Positions 7,937 through 16,282 of a stretch of DNA of 64,000 nt are shown here, in pieces. Under the pieces are notes generated by a model. That model was not told the DNA's origin and did not search any database. It worked only from the letters and a program-made list of their open reading frames with translations. A program made the translations under genes and the position numbers. Origin of the DNA: Streptomyces goshikiensis (GTDB taxonomy: Bacteria; Actinomycetota; Actinomycetes; Streptomycetales; Streptomycetaceae); assembly GCF_014650555.1 (NCBI RefSeq), contig NZ_BMVE01000002.1:310001-374000 (forward strand), given 5' to 3'. The number at the start of each line of letters is the position of its first letter. Positions within the stretch are counted from its first letter, which is position 1.

Positions 7937-8878
7937 CTATGTGGCAATCAGACGGGCACGGCACTCCTCCACGTCGAACCCGGCCTCCGGGTACCGCGGA
8001 CCGATGAGCTCCAGGTGCTCCCGCAGCAGGGTGGCGACGGCCCAGTCGCGGTACCACTTGCGGTCCGCGGGGACGACGAACCACGGCGCGGCGTCCGTGG
8101 AGCACCGCTCCAGCGCCAGCTCGTAGGCCTCCTGGTACGCGGGCCACAGCGCCCGCTCGTCGATGTCGGACGGGGCGAACTTCCAGTGCTTGGAAGGGTC
8201 GTCCAGCCTTCGCAGGAGCCGCTCGCGCTGCTTCTCGTAGCTGATGTGGAGGAAGACCTTCACCACGGTCACCCCGTCCCGCGCGAGGGACTCCTCGAAC
8301 CGGTTGATCTGCGCGTAGCGGTGGTTCACCTCGCTGCGGGACACCAGTTCGCGGACCCGGGCGATCAGCACGTCCTCGTAGTGCGAGCGGTCGAAGACGC
8401 CGATCTCGCCCGGCTTCGGGAGGGCGCGGGCGATCCGCCACAGGAAGGGGTGCGACCGCTCCTCGTCCGTGGGCGCCTTGAAGGCCCTGATCCGGCAGCC
8501 CGCGGGGTTGAGCGGGCCGGTCACGCGCTTGACCGCGCCGCCCTTGCCGCTGGTGTCCATGCCCTGGAGGACGAGGAGCACCCGGCGGCGGTCGCCCGCG
8601 GTGCTCGCGGCGAAGAGCCGGTCCTGGAGGGAGGCGAGGGGCTCCGCCATCCGGGCGAGCGCTTCGGCCCCGGCCGCCTTGCGGGCGGGGCCGGCGGGGA
8701 TCCCGGCGGGGTCGAAGCGGCGCAGGTCCAGCCGCTCGCCCGCCGGTACCCGCAACAGCTCGCGCAGCGGCGGCCGCGGCGCCGCGTCGCGGTGCTTCCC
8801 GCCGCGCTTCCCGCCGTGCCCCTTGCCGTGCTTCCCGCCGTGCTTCCCGCGCTCGTCCTTGGCCACCGCAGCCCCCAT
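7937..8878 (-). CDS. ppk2: Polyphosphate kinase 2 family protein
   Basis: Walker A GMDTSGKGG, the lid/Walker B region EIGVFDRSHYEDVL and the LRRLDDPSKHWKF segment identify the PPK2 fold, which moves phosphate between polyphosphate and nucleotides. The 313-residue length is normal for a one-domain PPK2. Residues 8-28 form an unusual extension built from Lys, His, Gly and Arg (KHGGKHGKGHGGKRGGKH). It is encoded by a short C-rich DNA repeat around 8805-8855. Subclass, and so direction (NMP or NDP phosphorylation), cannot be set from sequence alone. Confidence 0.9.
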   Translation of the reverse strand: MGAAVAKDERGKHGGKHGKGHGGKRGGKHRDAAPRPPLRELLRVPAGERLDLRRFDPAGIPAGPARKAAGAEALARMAEPLASLQDRLFAASTAGDRRRVLLVLQGMDTSGKGGAVKRVTGPLNPAGCRIRAFKAPTDEERSHPFLWRIARALPKPGEIGVFDRSHYEDVLIARVRELVSRSEVNHRYAQINRFEESLARDGVTVVKVFLHISYEKQRERLLRRLDDPSKHWKFAPSDIDERALWPAYQEAYELALERCSTDAAPWFVVPADRKWYRDWAVATLLREHLELIGPRYPEAGFDVEECRARLIAT

Positions 8879-8931
8879 CCGGGTCGGTTCCCCCGATCCT
8901 GCTACGGATCGGACGGCGCCGCGACGGGAGC

Positions 8932-10278
8932 TCAGTGCCAGGGGCCGGTGACCGCGAAGGTGGTGCCGGGGGAGTAGGCGTTGACGTACATCGTCCGCCG
9001 GTCGGGGGAGAAGGTGACCCCCGCGAACTCGCCCCACGCGGGGGCCCCGGGCACGCCGATGTCGTCGGCGTTGCGGGCCACCGGGTAGACCTCGCCGCCC
9101 CGGGTCACGCCGAACACGTACTGCGCCCCGCCGCCGTCCTCGCACACCATCAGGCCGCCGTCCGGGGCCAGGCAGATGTTGTCGGGGGAGTCCCCGGGCA
9201 GCTGGACGTCGGTGGCTGGGCCGAAGAGCACGTCCAGCCGGACCGTGCCGCGCCGAGGGTCGTGGAACCACACCTGCCCGTGGTGGTCGGCGCCCGCGCC
9301 CTCGCCGCCGCGGGCGTAACTGGAGACGAAGTGGACGCCGCCGTCGCCCCAGTAGCAGCCCTCCAGCTTCTGGGCGTGGGTGATCCCGCCCGGGCCGAAG
9401 TCCTGGAAGCGGATGGGGGTCCCGGCGGCCGAGGGGTCGGGTACGGGGACCCACTCCACCGGGAACTCCGCCCCGGGCTCGGCGACCACGGACAGGTCCG
9501 GCACCCCGGGGACGCGCAGGGCCTCCAGCGCGCCCCCGGCCCGGAGCGAACCGGGCCCGCCCAGCGGGCGGGCCGGGAGGAAGCGGTAGAACAGACCGAA
9601 GGGCTTGACGAAGGCGTCCTCGGTCTCGTAGACGACCCCGCGGTACGGATCGACGGCGACGGCCTCGTGCGCGAACCGGCCCATCGCGGTGAGGGGGACG
9701 GCGCCCAAGCGGTACGGGTCGGCGGGGTCCACCTCGAAGACGTACCCGTGGTCCTCGGCGTACCCGGCCTCGCCGCCCGCGCGGTCCTCGGTCTCCTCGC
9801 AGCTGAGCCAGGTGTTCCAGGGGGTGCGGCCCCCCGCGCAGTTGACGGCGGTCCCGGCGAGGGCGACGCGCTCGGCGGTGACCCGGCCGGTGGCGTCCAG
9901 TTCGAGGAGGGTGCAGCCGCCGAGGGCCCGGGGGTCGTACGTCAGCCCCTCGACGGCGGGCACCCGCAGGGGGGCGGTGACGCGGTTCTCGTGGTTGCGG
10001 ACGAGGCGGACGCCGCGGCCGGGCGCGCGGAAGGCGGCCATGCCGTCGCAGTTGGCGGGGACGGCGCCCTCACCGGAGCGCAGCGGGGCGCCGGCCCGGG
10101 AGAGCACCCGGTACGAGAAACCCGCGGGCAGATCGAGCAGCCGGTCCGGGTCGGGCAGCAGCGGCCCGTACCCCCGGGTGACCGGCGCGGCGCCGGCCGT
10201 TCCCGTGAACAGCGCGCCGAGCGCCCCGCCGAAGGTGACGCCGGCGGCGGCGAGCAGGCTGCGTCGGGTCACGGACAT
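8932..10278 (-). CDS. PhoX-like (DUF839) Tat-exported phosphatase
   Basis: A Tat signal (SVTRRSLLAAAGV) precedes a six-bladed-propeller-type DUF839/PhoX domain. Visible family marks are VRNHEN, TWLSCEET, GRFAHEAVAVDP, VYETED, and the late SPDNICLAPDGGLMVCEDG and GEFAGVTFSPD. PhoX enzymes are iron- and calcium-dependent alkaline phosphatases outside the cell. The start is set at the ATG before SVTRRS. A long-spaced inverted repeat lies just upstream (10306-10363). Activity on phosphomonoesters is inferred from family. Confidence 0.85.
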   Translation of the reverse strand: MSVTRRSLLAAAGVTFGGALGALFTGTAGAAPVTRGYGPLLPDPDRLLDLPAGFSYRVLSRAGAPLRSGEGAVPANCDGMAAFRAPGRGVRLVRNHENRVTAPLRVPAVEGLTYDPRALGGCTLLELDATGRVTAERVALAGTAVNCAGGRTPWNTWLSCEETEDRAGGEAGYAEDHGYVFEVDPADPYRLGAVPLTAMGRFAHEAVAVDPYRGVVYETEDAFVKPFGLFYRFLPARPLGGPGSLRAGGALEALRVPGVPDLSVVAEPGAEFPVEWVPVPDPSAAGTPIRFQDFGPGGITHAQKLEGCYWGDGGVHFVSSYARGGEGAGADHHGQVWFHDPRRGTVRLDVLFGPATDVQLPGDSPDNICLAPDGGLMVCEDGGGAQYVFGVTRGGEVYPVARNADDIGVPGAPAWGEFAGVTFSPDRRTMYVNAYSPGTTFAVTGPWH

Positions 10279-10305
10279 CGGCAACTCCCAGCACTGGCGC
10301 AGGAC

Positions 10306-10363
10306 GTGTGACCGGGCCGTGGTATCACGTGTCCCCGCGCCCGCGCCCCCGACGCGGTCACAC
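10306..10363. promoter_or_regulatory. Inverted repeat upstream of the PhoX-like gene
   Basis: GTGTGACCG (10306-10314) and CGGTCACAC (10355-10363) are perfect complements separated by 40 nt. The element lies between the end of the OsmC gene and the start of the phosphatase gene, both on the minus strand. It could be a two-site operator or a long-loop terminator. I see no PHO-box-like direct repeats. Confidence 0.3.
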
Positions 10364-10418
10364 CTGCCGCGCCGTCACCCCACCGGGTGGGTGGCGGCGC
10401 GACCGGCGGCCGGCCGGG

Positions 10419-10844
10419 TCAGATCAGCTCGGCGGAGAGCGTGATCGTCGTACCCGTCAGGGCCTGGCTGACCGGGCAGTTCTTCTTGGCGTCCTCGGCG
10501 GCCGCGGCGAAGCCCTCGGCGTCCAGGCCGGGGACCTCGGCGCGCACCGTCAGGTGGATGCCGGTGATGCCCTCACCGGGCTGGAAGGTGACGTCGGCCT
10601 TGGTCTCCACCCGGGTGGGAGGGGTGCCGGCGCCGTCCAGGCCGTGCGAGAGGGCCATCGAGTAGCAGCTGGAGTGCGCGGCGGCGATCAGCTCCTCCGG
10701 GCTGGTCTTGCCGTTCGCGGCCTCGGCGCGCGAGGGCCAGGAGACGTCGAACGAGCCCTGGCCGGAGGAGTCGAGGGTGACGACGCCGGCGCCCTTGAGG
10801 AGGTTGCCCTGCCAGTCGGTGTGGGCGGTACGCGTGGTGGCCAT
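10419..10844 (-). CDS. osmC: OsmC family peroxiredoxin
   Basis: The 141-residue product matches OsmC in length. The two redox cysteines are visible in AAAHSSCYSMALSH and KKNCPVSQAL. The SPEELIAAAHSSC stretch carries the conserved Glu. OsmC proteins reduce organic hydroperoxides with thiols in the cytoplasm. ZapE lies just upstream on the same strand, separated by a hairpin that probably ends the zapE transcript. Confidence 0.92.
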   Translation of the reverse strand: MATTRTAHTDWQGNLLKGAGVVTLDSSGQGSFDVSWPSRAEAANGKTSPEELIAAAHSSCYSMALSHGLDGAGTPPTRVETKADVTFQPGEGITGIHLTVRAEVPGLDAEGFAAAAEDAKKNCPVSQALTGTTITLSAELI

Positions 10845-10875
10845 GGTGGATCCCTTCGCAGAAGTGGCAACGACC

Positions 10876-10922
10876 GGGCCGCCCGTACCGGAACCCTGCG
10901 GATCCGTACGGGCGATCGGCCC
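10876..10922 (-). terminator. Hairpin between zapE and osmC
   Basis: GGGCC-GCCCGTACCGG on the left and CCGTACGGGC-GATCGGCCC on the right form an interrupted stem of about 14 pairs. There is no T-tract, as is common for high-GC hosts. It lies directly after the zapE stop on the minus strand. Confidence 0.45.
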
Positions 10923-10935
10923 GGCGTCCCCAAAC

Positions 10936-12042
10936 CTACTGGGACACCAGCGGCTTCGCGTCGCGCGCCAGCGCGGTGAGCCGCGATATGGCGCGGAAGT
11001 ACTTCTTGCGGTAGCCGCCGTTCAGCATCTCTTCACTGAACAGCCGGTCGAAGGGGACCCCCGACGCCAGCACCGGCACCTCGCGGTCGTACAGCCGGTC
11101 CGCCAGGACGACCAGCCGCAGCGCCGTCGACTGGTCCGGGACGGGGCCGACGTCCGTCAGGCAGACGGCGGATATCCCGTCCGTCAGGGCCCCGTAGCGG
11201 CTCGGGTGCACCTGGGCGAGGTGCTCCAGCAGGCCGGGGAAGTCGTCCAGGCTCGCGCCCGGGGTCGCGTACGCGGCCTTGGCGACCTGCTCGTCCGAGA
11301 ACGGGGCCGGGGCCTCGGGCAGGCCGCGGTGGCGGTAGTCCTGGCCGTCGATGCGCAGCGGCCGGAAGTGCGCCGACAGGCCCTGGATCTCGCGGAGGAA
11401 GTCGGCGGCGGCGAAGCGGCCCTCACCGAGCTTGCCGGGCAGCGTGTTGGAGGTCGCGGCGAGCGCCACGCCCTGCTCGACCAGCCGGCTCAGCAGCGAG
11501 GACACCAGCACGGTGTCGCCCGGGTCGTCCAGCTCGAACTCGTCGATGCACAGCAGCCGGTGCTCGCCGAGGGTCCGCACGGTCTGCTGGAAGCCGAGTG
11601 CGCCGACGAGGTTGGTCAGCTCCACGAAGGTGCCGAAGGCCTTCAGCGCGGGCTCCGCCGGGGTGGCGTGCCACAGGGAGGCCAGCAGGTGGGTCTTGCC
11701 GACGCCGTAGCCGCCGTCGAGGTACACCCCGCGCGGGCCGGCCGCCGGGGCCGCGGGCTTGCGGCCGAACCAGCGCCGCTTGCCGGAGCCGCTCGCGTGC
11801 GCCCCGCCCAGACCGGCCGCGAAGCCGCTCAGCACGGTGACGGCCTCGGCCTGGCTCGGCTGGGTGGGGTCCGGGTCGTACGTGTCGAAGCGCACCGAGT
11901 CGAAACGCGGCGGCGGCACCATCTCCGCGACCAGGCGCTCGGCGGGCACGTGCGGCGCGCGGGCGCACAGGGCGAGCGGGCCCGCGTCGGCTATCGGCGG
12001 CTGCCCACCGGCGGGACCAGAGGTCGAGAGAGAGGTTGACAC
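10936..12042 (-). CDS. zapE: Cell division protein ZapE (AFG1-like ATPase)
   Basis: The P-loop GGYGVGKTHL, Walker B LLCIDEFELDD, sensor ATSNTLPGKLGEGRF and FSEEMLNGGYRKKYFRAISR are characteristic of ZapE/LACE1. The 368-residue length is normal. In E. coli ZapE acts at the Z-ring; mitochondrial AFG1 acts in protein quality control. The start is a GTG (VSTSLSTSG) with AAGGG only 2 nt away, so initiation may be weak. The gene is divergent from the RibD-like reductase with only 36 bp between. Confidence 0.9.
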   Translation of the reverse strand: MSTSLSTSGPAGGQPPIADAGPLALCARAPHVPAERLVAEMVPPPRFDSVRFDTYDPDPTQPSQAEAVTVLSGFAAGLGGAHASGSGKRRWFGRKPAAPAAGPRGVYLDGGYGVGKTHLLASLWHATPAEPALKAFGTFVELTNLVGALGFQQTVRTLGEHRLLCIDEFELDDPGDTVLVSSLLSRLVEQGVALAATSNTLPGKLGEGRFAAADFLREIQGLSAHFRPLRIDGQDYRHRGLPEAPAPFSDEQVAKAAYATPGASLDDFPGLLEHLAQVHPSRYGALTDGISAVCLTDVGPVPDQSTALRLVVLADRLYDREVPVLASGVPFDRLFSEEMLNGGYRKKYFRAISRLTALARDAKPLVSQ

Positions 12043-12078
12043 AGCCCTTAACTCTACGGGGCGTGTCAGACTGCACCG

Positions 12079-12867
12079 ATGCGACGCCTGTTCCCTGTGA
12101 CCGATCAGACATCGGCGACCCAGCCCCCCGCGCCCCAGGACGACCGGGAGTGGTCGCTGGACGAGCTCGCGGAGGCCTACGCGTACCCCCCGCTCTCCGA
12201 GGACGCCCACTGGCTGCGGGCGAACATGGTCTCCACCCTGGACGGGGCCGCCCAGCACGAGGGGCGCTCGCAGCCCATCTCCGGCGAGAGCGACATGCGG
12301 ATCTTCGGAACCCTGCGGGCCCTGGCCGATGTGGTGGTCGTCGGTGCGGAAACGGTTCGCCAGGAGGGCTACCGCCCGGCCCGGGCCCGGGCGGACTTCG
12401 CGGCCCGCCGCGAGGCCGCGGGCCAGGGCCCCGCCCCCGCCATCGCGGTGATCACCGCCAGCATGGACCTGGACTTCTCGCTGCCGCTGTACACCAGCCC
12501 GCTCGTCCCCACCCTGGTCATCACCGGCTCCGCCGCCCCCTCCGACCGGGTGGCCGCCGCCACCGCGGCCGGGGCCGAGGTGGTCGTCGCCGGGGAGGGG
12601 GCCGCCGTGGATCCCGCCCGGGCCGTACGGGAGCTCGCGCTGCGGGGCATGCGGCGCCAGCTCACCGAGGGCGGGCCCCGGCTGCTGGGCCAGTTCGTGG
12701 CCGCCGACGCGCTCGACGAGCTGTGCCTGACGATCTCCCCGATGCTCACGGCGGGGGACGCCCAGCGCATCTCCGGGGGCCCCTCCGTCGCCGTACCGCA
12801 CCGGCTGGCGGCCGCCTCCGTACTGGAAGAGGCCGGGTTCCTCTTCACGAGCTACCGTCGGATCTGA
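12079..12867 (+). CDS. Pyrimidine reductase family protein (RibD C-terminal domain)
   Basis: The product holds one RibD_C/DHFR-like reductase domain, with ANMVSTLDGA near residue 48, SESD-like GESDMRIFGTLRALADVVVVG, and TEGGPRLLGQF at about residue 195. It lacks the RibD deaminase half. Such stand-alone proteins reduce pyrimidine-type substrates with NADPH, but the true substrate is unknown. A GTG six codons downstream is an alternative start. A perfect TTGACA lies at 12036-12041 but no -10 box sits at standard spacing. Confidence 0.8.
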   Translation: MRRLFPVTDQTSATQPPAPQDDREWSLDELAEAYAYPPLSEDAHWLRANMVSTLDGAAQHEGRSQPISGESDMRIFGTLRALADVVVVGAETVRQEGYRPARARADFAARREAAGQGPAPAIAVITASMDLDFSLPLYTSPLVPTLVITGSAAPSDRVAAATAAGAEVVVAGEGAAVDPARAVRELALRGMRRQLTEGGPRLLGQFVAADALDELCLTISPMLTAGDAQRISGGPSVAVPHRLAAASVLEEAGFLFTSYRRI

Positions 12868-12868
12868 G

Positions 12869-12894
12869 AAGCGGCGGAATTCGCCGTTCCGCTT
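12869..12894 (+). terminator. Hairpin after the reductase gene
   Basis: AAGCGG pairs with CCGCTT, enclosing an inner CGG-AATTCG-CCG hairpin. It begins two bases after the stop codon. No long T run follows. Confidence 0.45.
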
Positions 12895-13001
12895 AGCTTC
12901 CGCTGGGCACATATACCTGCGCGGCCCCGTGCGACAGCGGGGCAGGATGGTTTCCGCAGGGGCCGGCCGACCGGCCTCGGCCCATGAAGGAGAGGGCGTC
13001 C

Positions 13002-13469
13002 GTGTTCACGAGCGTATTGATGATCGAGCAGCCGCTCACCCCGGTCGACGTGGACTTCGTCACCACCCTCCACGGAGACGACCCGGTCTCCTTCGTCGTC
13101 CTCATGCGGCCCCGGGGCGACCAGGACCGACTGCTGCGCGCCATCGACGACGTAGCGCTCGGCGAACTGCCCGAGGCCCTCCACGAGCGCGACGAACCGG
13201 AGGGCGAGGCCGCCCGCGGCCCCGCTGAGCAGGCCCTGGAGCACTCCCTGGCCGCCCTGCGCAAGAAGGGCGCCACGGCCGTCGGGCAGATCATCGAGCA
13301 GCATCCCCTCGACAGACTCAAGACCGTCGTCGAGGAGACGAGCGCCGACGAAGTGATCGTTCTGACCGCCCCGCACTTCGTGGAGGAGTTCTTCCACCGG
13401 GACTGGGCCTCCAGGGCGCGGCACAAGGTCGGCGTTCCGGTGCTCAAGCTCTTCGCCCACAACGAATAG
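13002..13469 (+). CDS. Small cytoplasmic protein of unknown function
   Basis: The 155-residue product has no signal or membrane segment. Segments such as DEVIVLTAPHFVEEFFHRDWASRAR and VGVPVLKLFAHNE suggest a Rossmann-like alpha/beta fold similar to universal-stress proteins. Homologues are often labelled indole-3-glycerol-phosphate synthase, but I see no TrpC active-site motif and doubt that label. The GTG at 13002 is preceded by GGAGAG at a workable distance; an ATG six codons upstream is in frame but has a poorer site. It lies just ahead of murC. Confidence 0.65.
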   Translation: MFTSVLMIEQPLTPVDVDFVTTLHGDDPVSFVVLMRPRGDQDRLLRAIDDVALGELPEALHERDEPEGEAARGPAEQALEHSLAALRKKGATAVGQIIEQHPLDRLKTVVEETSADEVIVLTAPHFVEEFFHRDWASRARHKVGVPVLKLFAHNE

Positions 13470-13555
13470 GCTGACGTCCGACACCCCCACCCGGGTGCCG
13501 AGCAAGACCGCGACACTTTTCCGACGTACCGACCCGCACCTGGGGGAGAACCCGT

Positions 13556-14953
13556 ATGACGCCGCCCGGCCTGCCGACCGCCATGGAACGCCCGCACTTC
13601 ATCGGCATCGGCGGCGCCGGTATGTCCGGCATCGCGAAGATCCTCGCCCAGCGCGGCGCGAAGGTCGCCGGCAGTGACGCCCGTGACTCCGAGACCGCCC
13701 AGGCGCTGCGCGCCCACGGCGCCACGGTCCACATCGGCCACGCCGCCGCTCACCTCGCCGCCGACTCCACCTGCGTGGTCGTCTCCAGCGCCATCCGCTC
13801 CGACAACCCGGAGCTGGCCCGCGCCGCCGAGCTCGGCATCCCCGTGGTGCACCGCTCCGACGCCCTCGCGGGCCTGATGGACGGCCTGCGCCCGATCGCC
13901 GTCGCCGGTACGCACGGCAAGACCACCACCACCTCGATGCTGGCGGTGTCCCTCTCGGCCCTGGGCCTGGACCCCTCGTACGCCATCGGCGGCGACCTGG
14001 ACGCCCCCGGCTCCAACGCCCACCACGGCGAGGGCGACATCTTCGTGGCCGAGGCGGACGAGAGCGACCGCAGCTTCCACAAGTACACCCCGCAGGTCGC
14101 GATCATCCTGAACGCGGAGCTCGACCACCACGCGAACTACGCGTCGATGGAGGAGATCTACGAGTCGTTCGAGACCTTCGTCGCCAAGGTCGTCCCCGGC
14201 GGCACCCTGGTCGTCGCCCACGGCCAGGCGGGCGCCGCCGAGATCGCCGCCCGGGTCGCCGGGAACGAGGGGCTGCGCGTCGTCACGTACGGTGAGGAAG
14301 AGGCCGCCGACGTCCGGATCACGAAGATCACCCCGCGCGGTCTGACCAGCGAGGTCACCGTGGTCATCGACGGCCGGATGCTCACCTTCACCGTCTCGGT
14401 CCCCGGCCGCCACTACGCGCACAACGCCGTCGCCGCCCTCGCGGCCGGTGTCGCGCTCGGCATCCCGGCGCACAACCTGGCCTCCGCCCTCGGCAAGTAC
14501 ACCGGGGTCAAGCGCCGCCTCCAGCTCAAGGGCGAGGCGGCCGGCGTACAGGTCATCGACTCCTACGCGCACCACCCGACCGAGATGAGCGCCGACCTGG
14601 AGGCGATCCGCGGCGCCGCCGGGGACTCCCGCATCCTGGTCGTCTTCCAGCCGCACCTGTTCTCCCGCACCCAGGAGCTCGGCAAGGAGATGGGCCAGGC
14701 CCTCGCCCTCGCCGACGCGGCGCTGGTCCTGGACATCTACCCGGCCCGCGAGGACCCGATCCCCGGCATCACCAGCGAGATCATCATCGCCTCGGCGCGC
14801 GCCGCCGGCGCCGACGTGACCGCCGAGCACGAGAAGGACGCCGTCGCCGACGTGATCGCGGGAATGGCGAAGCCGGGCGATCTCGTTCTCACCATGGGCG
14901 CGGGCGACGTCACGGACCTCGGTCCGCAGATCCTCGCCCGCCTGTCGAGCTGA
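13556..14953 (+). CDS. murC: UDP-N-acetylmuramate--L-alanine ligase MurC
   Basis: The Rossmann motif GIGGAGMSGIAKIL, ATP loop AGTHGKTTTTSML, central ADESDRSF and NAELDHHANY, and IDSYAHHPTEM mark all three Mur ligase domains. It adds L-Ala to UDP-MurNAc in the cytoplasm, the first stem-peptide step of peptidoglycan synthesis. The 465-residue length is normal. It lies outside a division/cell-wall cluster and is followed 23 bp later by msrB, so the two are probably cotranscribed. Confidence 0.96.
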   Translation: MTPPGLPTAMERPHFIGIGGAGMSGIAKILAQRGAKVAGSDARDSETAQALRAHGATVHIGHAAAHLAADSTCVVVSSAIRSDNPELARAAELGIPVVHRSDALAGLMDGLRPIAVAGTHGKTTTTSMLAVSLSALGLDPSYAIGGDLDAPGSNAHHGEGDIFVAEADESDRSFHKYTPQVAIILNAELDHHANYASMEEIYESFETFVAKVVPGGTLVVAHGQAGAAEIAARVAGNEGLRVVTYGEEEAADVRITKITPRGLTSEVTVVIDGRMLTFTVSVPGRHYAHNAVAALAAGVALGIPAHNLASALGKYTGVKRRLQLKGEAAGVQVIDSYAHHPTEMSADLEAIRGAAGDSRILVVFQPHLFSRTQELGKEMGQALALADAALVLDIYPAREDPIPGITSEIIIASARAAGADVTAEHEKDAVADVIAGMAKPGDLVLTMGAGDVTDLGPQILARLSS

Positions 14954-14976
14954 CGGCCAGAGGGAGCGGGAGAGTC

Positions 14977-15384
14977 ATGTCGTACGAGGTTCAGAAGACG
15001 GACGAGCAGTGGCAGGCGGAGCTGACCCCGTCCGAGTACCAGGTGCTGCGCCTCGCGGGGACCGAGCCGGCCTTCCGCGGTGAGTACACGGACACCAAGC
15101 AGGAGGGCGTCTACTCCTGCCGCGGCTGCGGTTCCGAGCTGTTCCGCTCCTCGGAGAAGTTCGAGTCGCACTGCGGCTGGCCGTCCTTCTTCGATCCGAA
15201 GGACACCGACGCCGTGGAGCTGATCGCGGACACCTCGCACGGCATGGTCCGTACCGAGGTCCGCTGCGCGAAGTGCGGCTCCCACCTCGGTCACGTGTTC
15301 GAGGGTGAGGGTTACCCGACCCCCACCGACCAGCGCTACTGCATCAACTCCATCTCGCTGCGGCTCACCCCCACCGAGGGCTGA
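14977..15384 (+). CDS. msrB: Peptide-methionine (R)-S-oxide reductase MsrB
   Basis: The structural zinc pairs CRGCG and CAKCG, the core HCGWPSFFDP and the catalytic Cys in RYCINSISL are all present. The 135-residue length is standard. MsrB reduces the R form of methionine sulfoxide in proteins. A GGGAG Shine-Dalgarno precedes the ATG. A strong hairpin lies 38 bp after the stop. Confidence 0.96.
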   Translation: MSYEVQKTDEQWQAELTPSEYQVLRLAGTEPAFRGEYTDTKQEGVYSCRGCGSELFRSSEKFESHCGWPSFFDPKDTDAVELIADTSHGMVRTEVRCAKCGSHLGHVFEGEGYPTPTDQRYCINSISLRLTPTEG

Positions 15385-15421
15385 CCCGGCCGCCGTCCCG
15401 CCCGAGCCCGGCCCGGCCGGC

Positions 15422-15446
15422 CCGGGGGTCTCACCGAGACCCCCGG
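15422..15446. terminator. Bidirectional terminator between convergent genes
   Basis: CCGGGGGTCTC and GAGACCCCCGG form a perfect 11-bp stem with an ACC loop. It ends the msrB transcript and overlaps the stop codon (15431-15433) of the convergent gene. Confidence 0.7.
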
Positions 15447-16282
15447 CCCCGGATCAGGCCGAGCTCGGCGAACATCGCACGGCACCAGGACAGGGCCGTG
15501 TCGAGGTCGCCCCACTGGACCTCTCCGGGATCCAGGTACGGGAACACGTACGGGTCCCTGACCTCGCCGGGCAGGTCCCCGGGCCGGCAGGTGTACGGGG
15601 GCCTGCCGTAGCTCGCCGCCTTGAACGCGGCGGCGGTCGCGGCGTCCTGCCCGTCCCACACGGCGAGCCACAGCCTGCGCAGCATCGCCGGATGGGCCAC
15701 GGCGAAGATCAGCCGCCCCACGTCCAGCGGCTCGCCCGGCGTGATCACCCGGGCCACCCCCGAGTACACCTCGTCCTCCCCGGCCCGGGCCGTGAACCCG
15801 GACCAGATCTCCACCCCGTGCCCGGCCTCGATCAGCGCCGCGCACAGGGCGGCCAGCGCCAGGCCCCGGTTGCGGACCGAGCCGTGCGGCGTCTCGTGGG
15901 AGTACGCCGCCGGGATCAGGAACGCGACAACCTTGCCCCGCCGCGACACCTGCCGGGGCACCGAGTCCACCATGCACTCCGGTTCTCCGGCCAGGTAGGC
16001 GCCGATGTCCACCTCGCTGCCGGTGACGTCCCACACCGGCTCCAGCGACATCACCGGCGACCCCAGCCCCGCCCGCTCGCGCAGCGCGCCGACCGTGATC
16101 CGCTGCTCCTGGAGCGGCAGGTGCCAGCCGTCGACGGCCAGGCGCAGCGCCTCCTCCCAGGTCGCCCCCGCCCACTCGGCCGTGCCGTGGCGCCCCTCCC
16201 CGTCCGGGATGCTCTCCGGCGCCCGGGCCGCATCGAGGAACTCCTGCCAGGACAGCATGGGCGCCAGCACCCGCTCCGTCAT
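15431..16282 (-). CDS. Unknown protein coupled to a MoxR-like ATPase
   Basis: The 283-residue protein has no signal or obvious membrane segment. It contains patterned stretches (WDVTGSEVDIGAYLAGEPECM, VVAFLIPAAYSHETPHGSVRNRG, WSGFTAR) that suggest an alpha/beta fold like a von Willebrand A domain without a clear DxSxS metal site. Its ATG overlaps the stop of the AAA+ gene by four bases, so it is very likely that ATPase's partner. MoxR ATPases commonly work with such partners on metal-enzyme maturation or protein remodelling. I do not recognise the family with confidence. Confidence 0.65.
   Translation of the reverse strand: MTERVLAPMLSWQEFLDAARAPESIPDGEGRHGTAEWAGATWEEALRLAVDGWHLPLQEQRITVGALRERAGLGSPVMSLEPVWDVTGSEVDIGAYLAGEPECMVDSVPRQVSRRGKVVAFLIPAAYSHETPHGSVRNRGLALAALCAALIEAGHGVEIWSGFTARAGEDEVYSGVARVITPGEPLDVGRLIFAVAHPAMLRRLWLAVWDGQDAATAAAFKAASYGRPPYTCRPGDLPGEVRDPYVFPYLDPGEVQWGDLDTALSWCRAMFAELGLIRGRGSR

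Noticed and set aside
12036..12041. Perfect TTGACA between zapE and the reductase gene as a sigma-HrdB -35 box
   Set aside because: No TANNNT box occurs at 16-18 nt spacing, so I did not list it as a promoter.
13002..13469. Indole-3-glycerol-phosphate synthase label
   Set aside because: The protein is too short and lacks TrpC catalytic motifs, so I annotated it as unknown.
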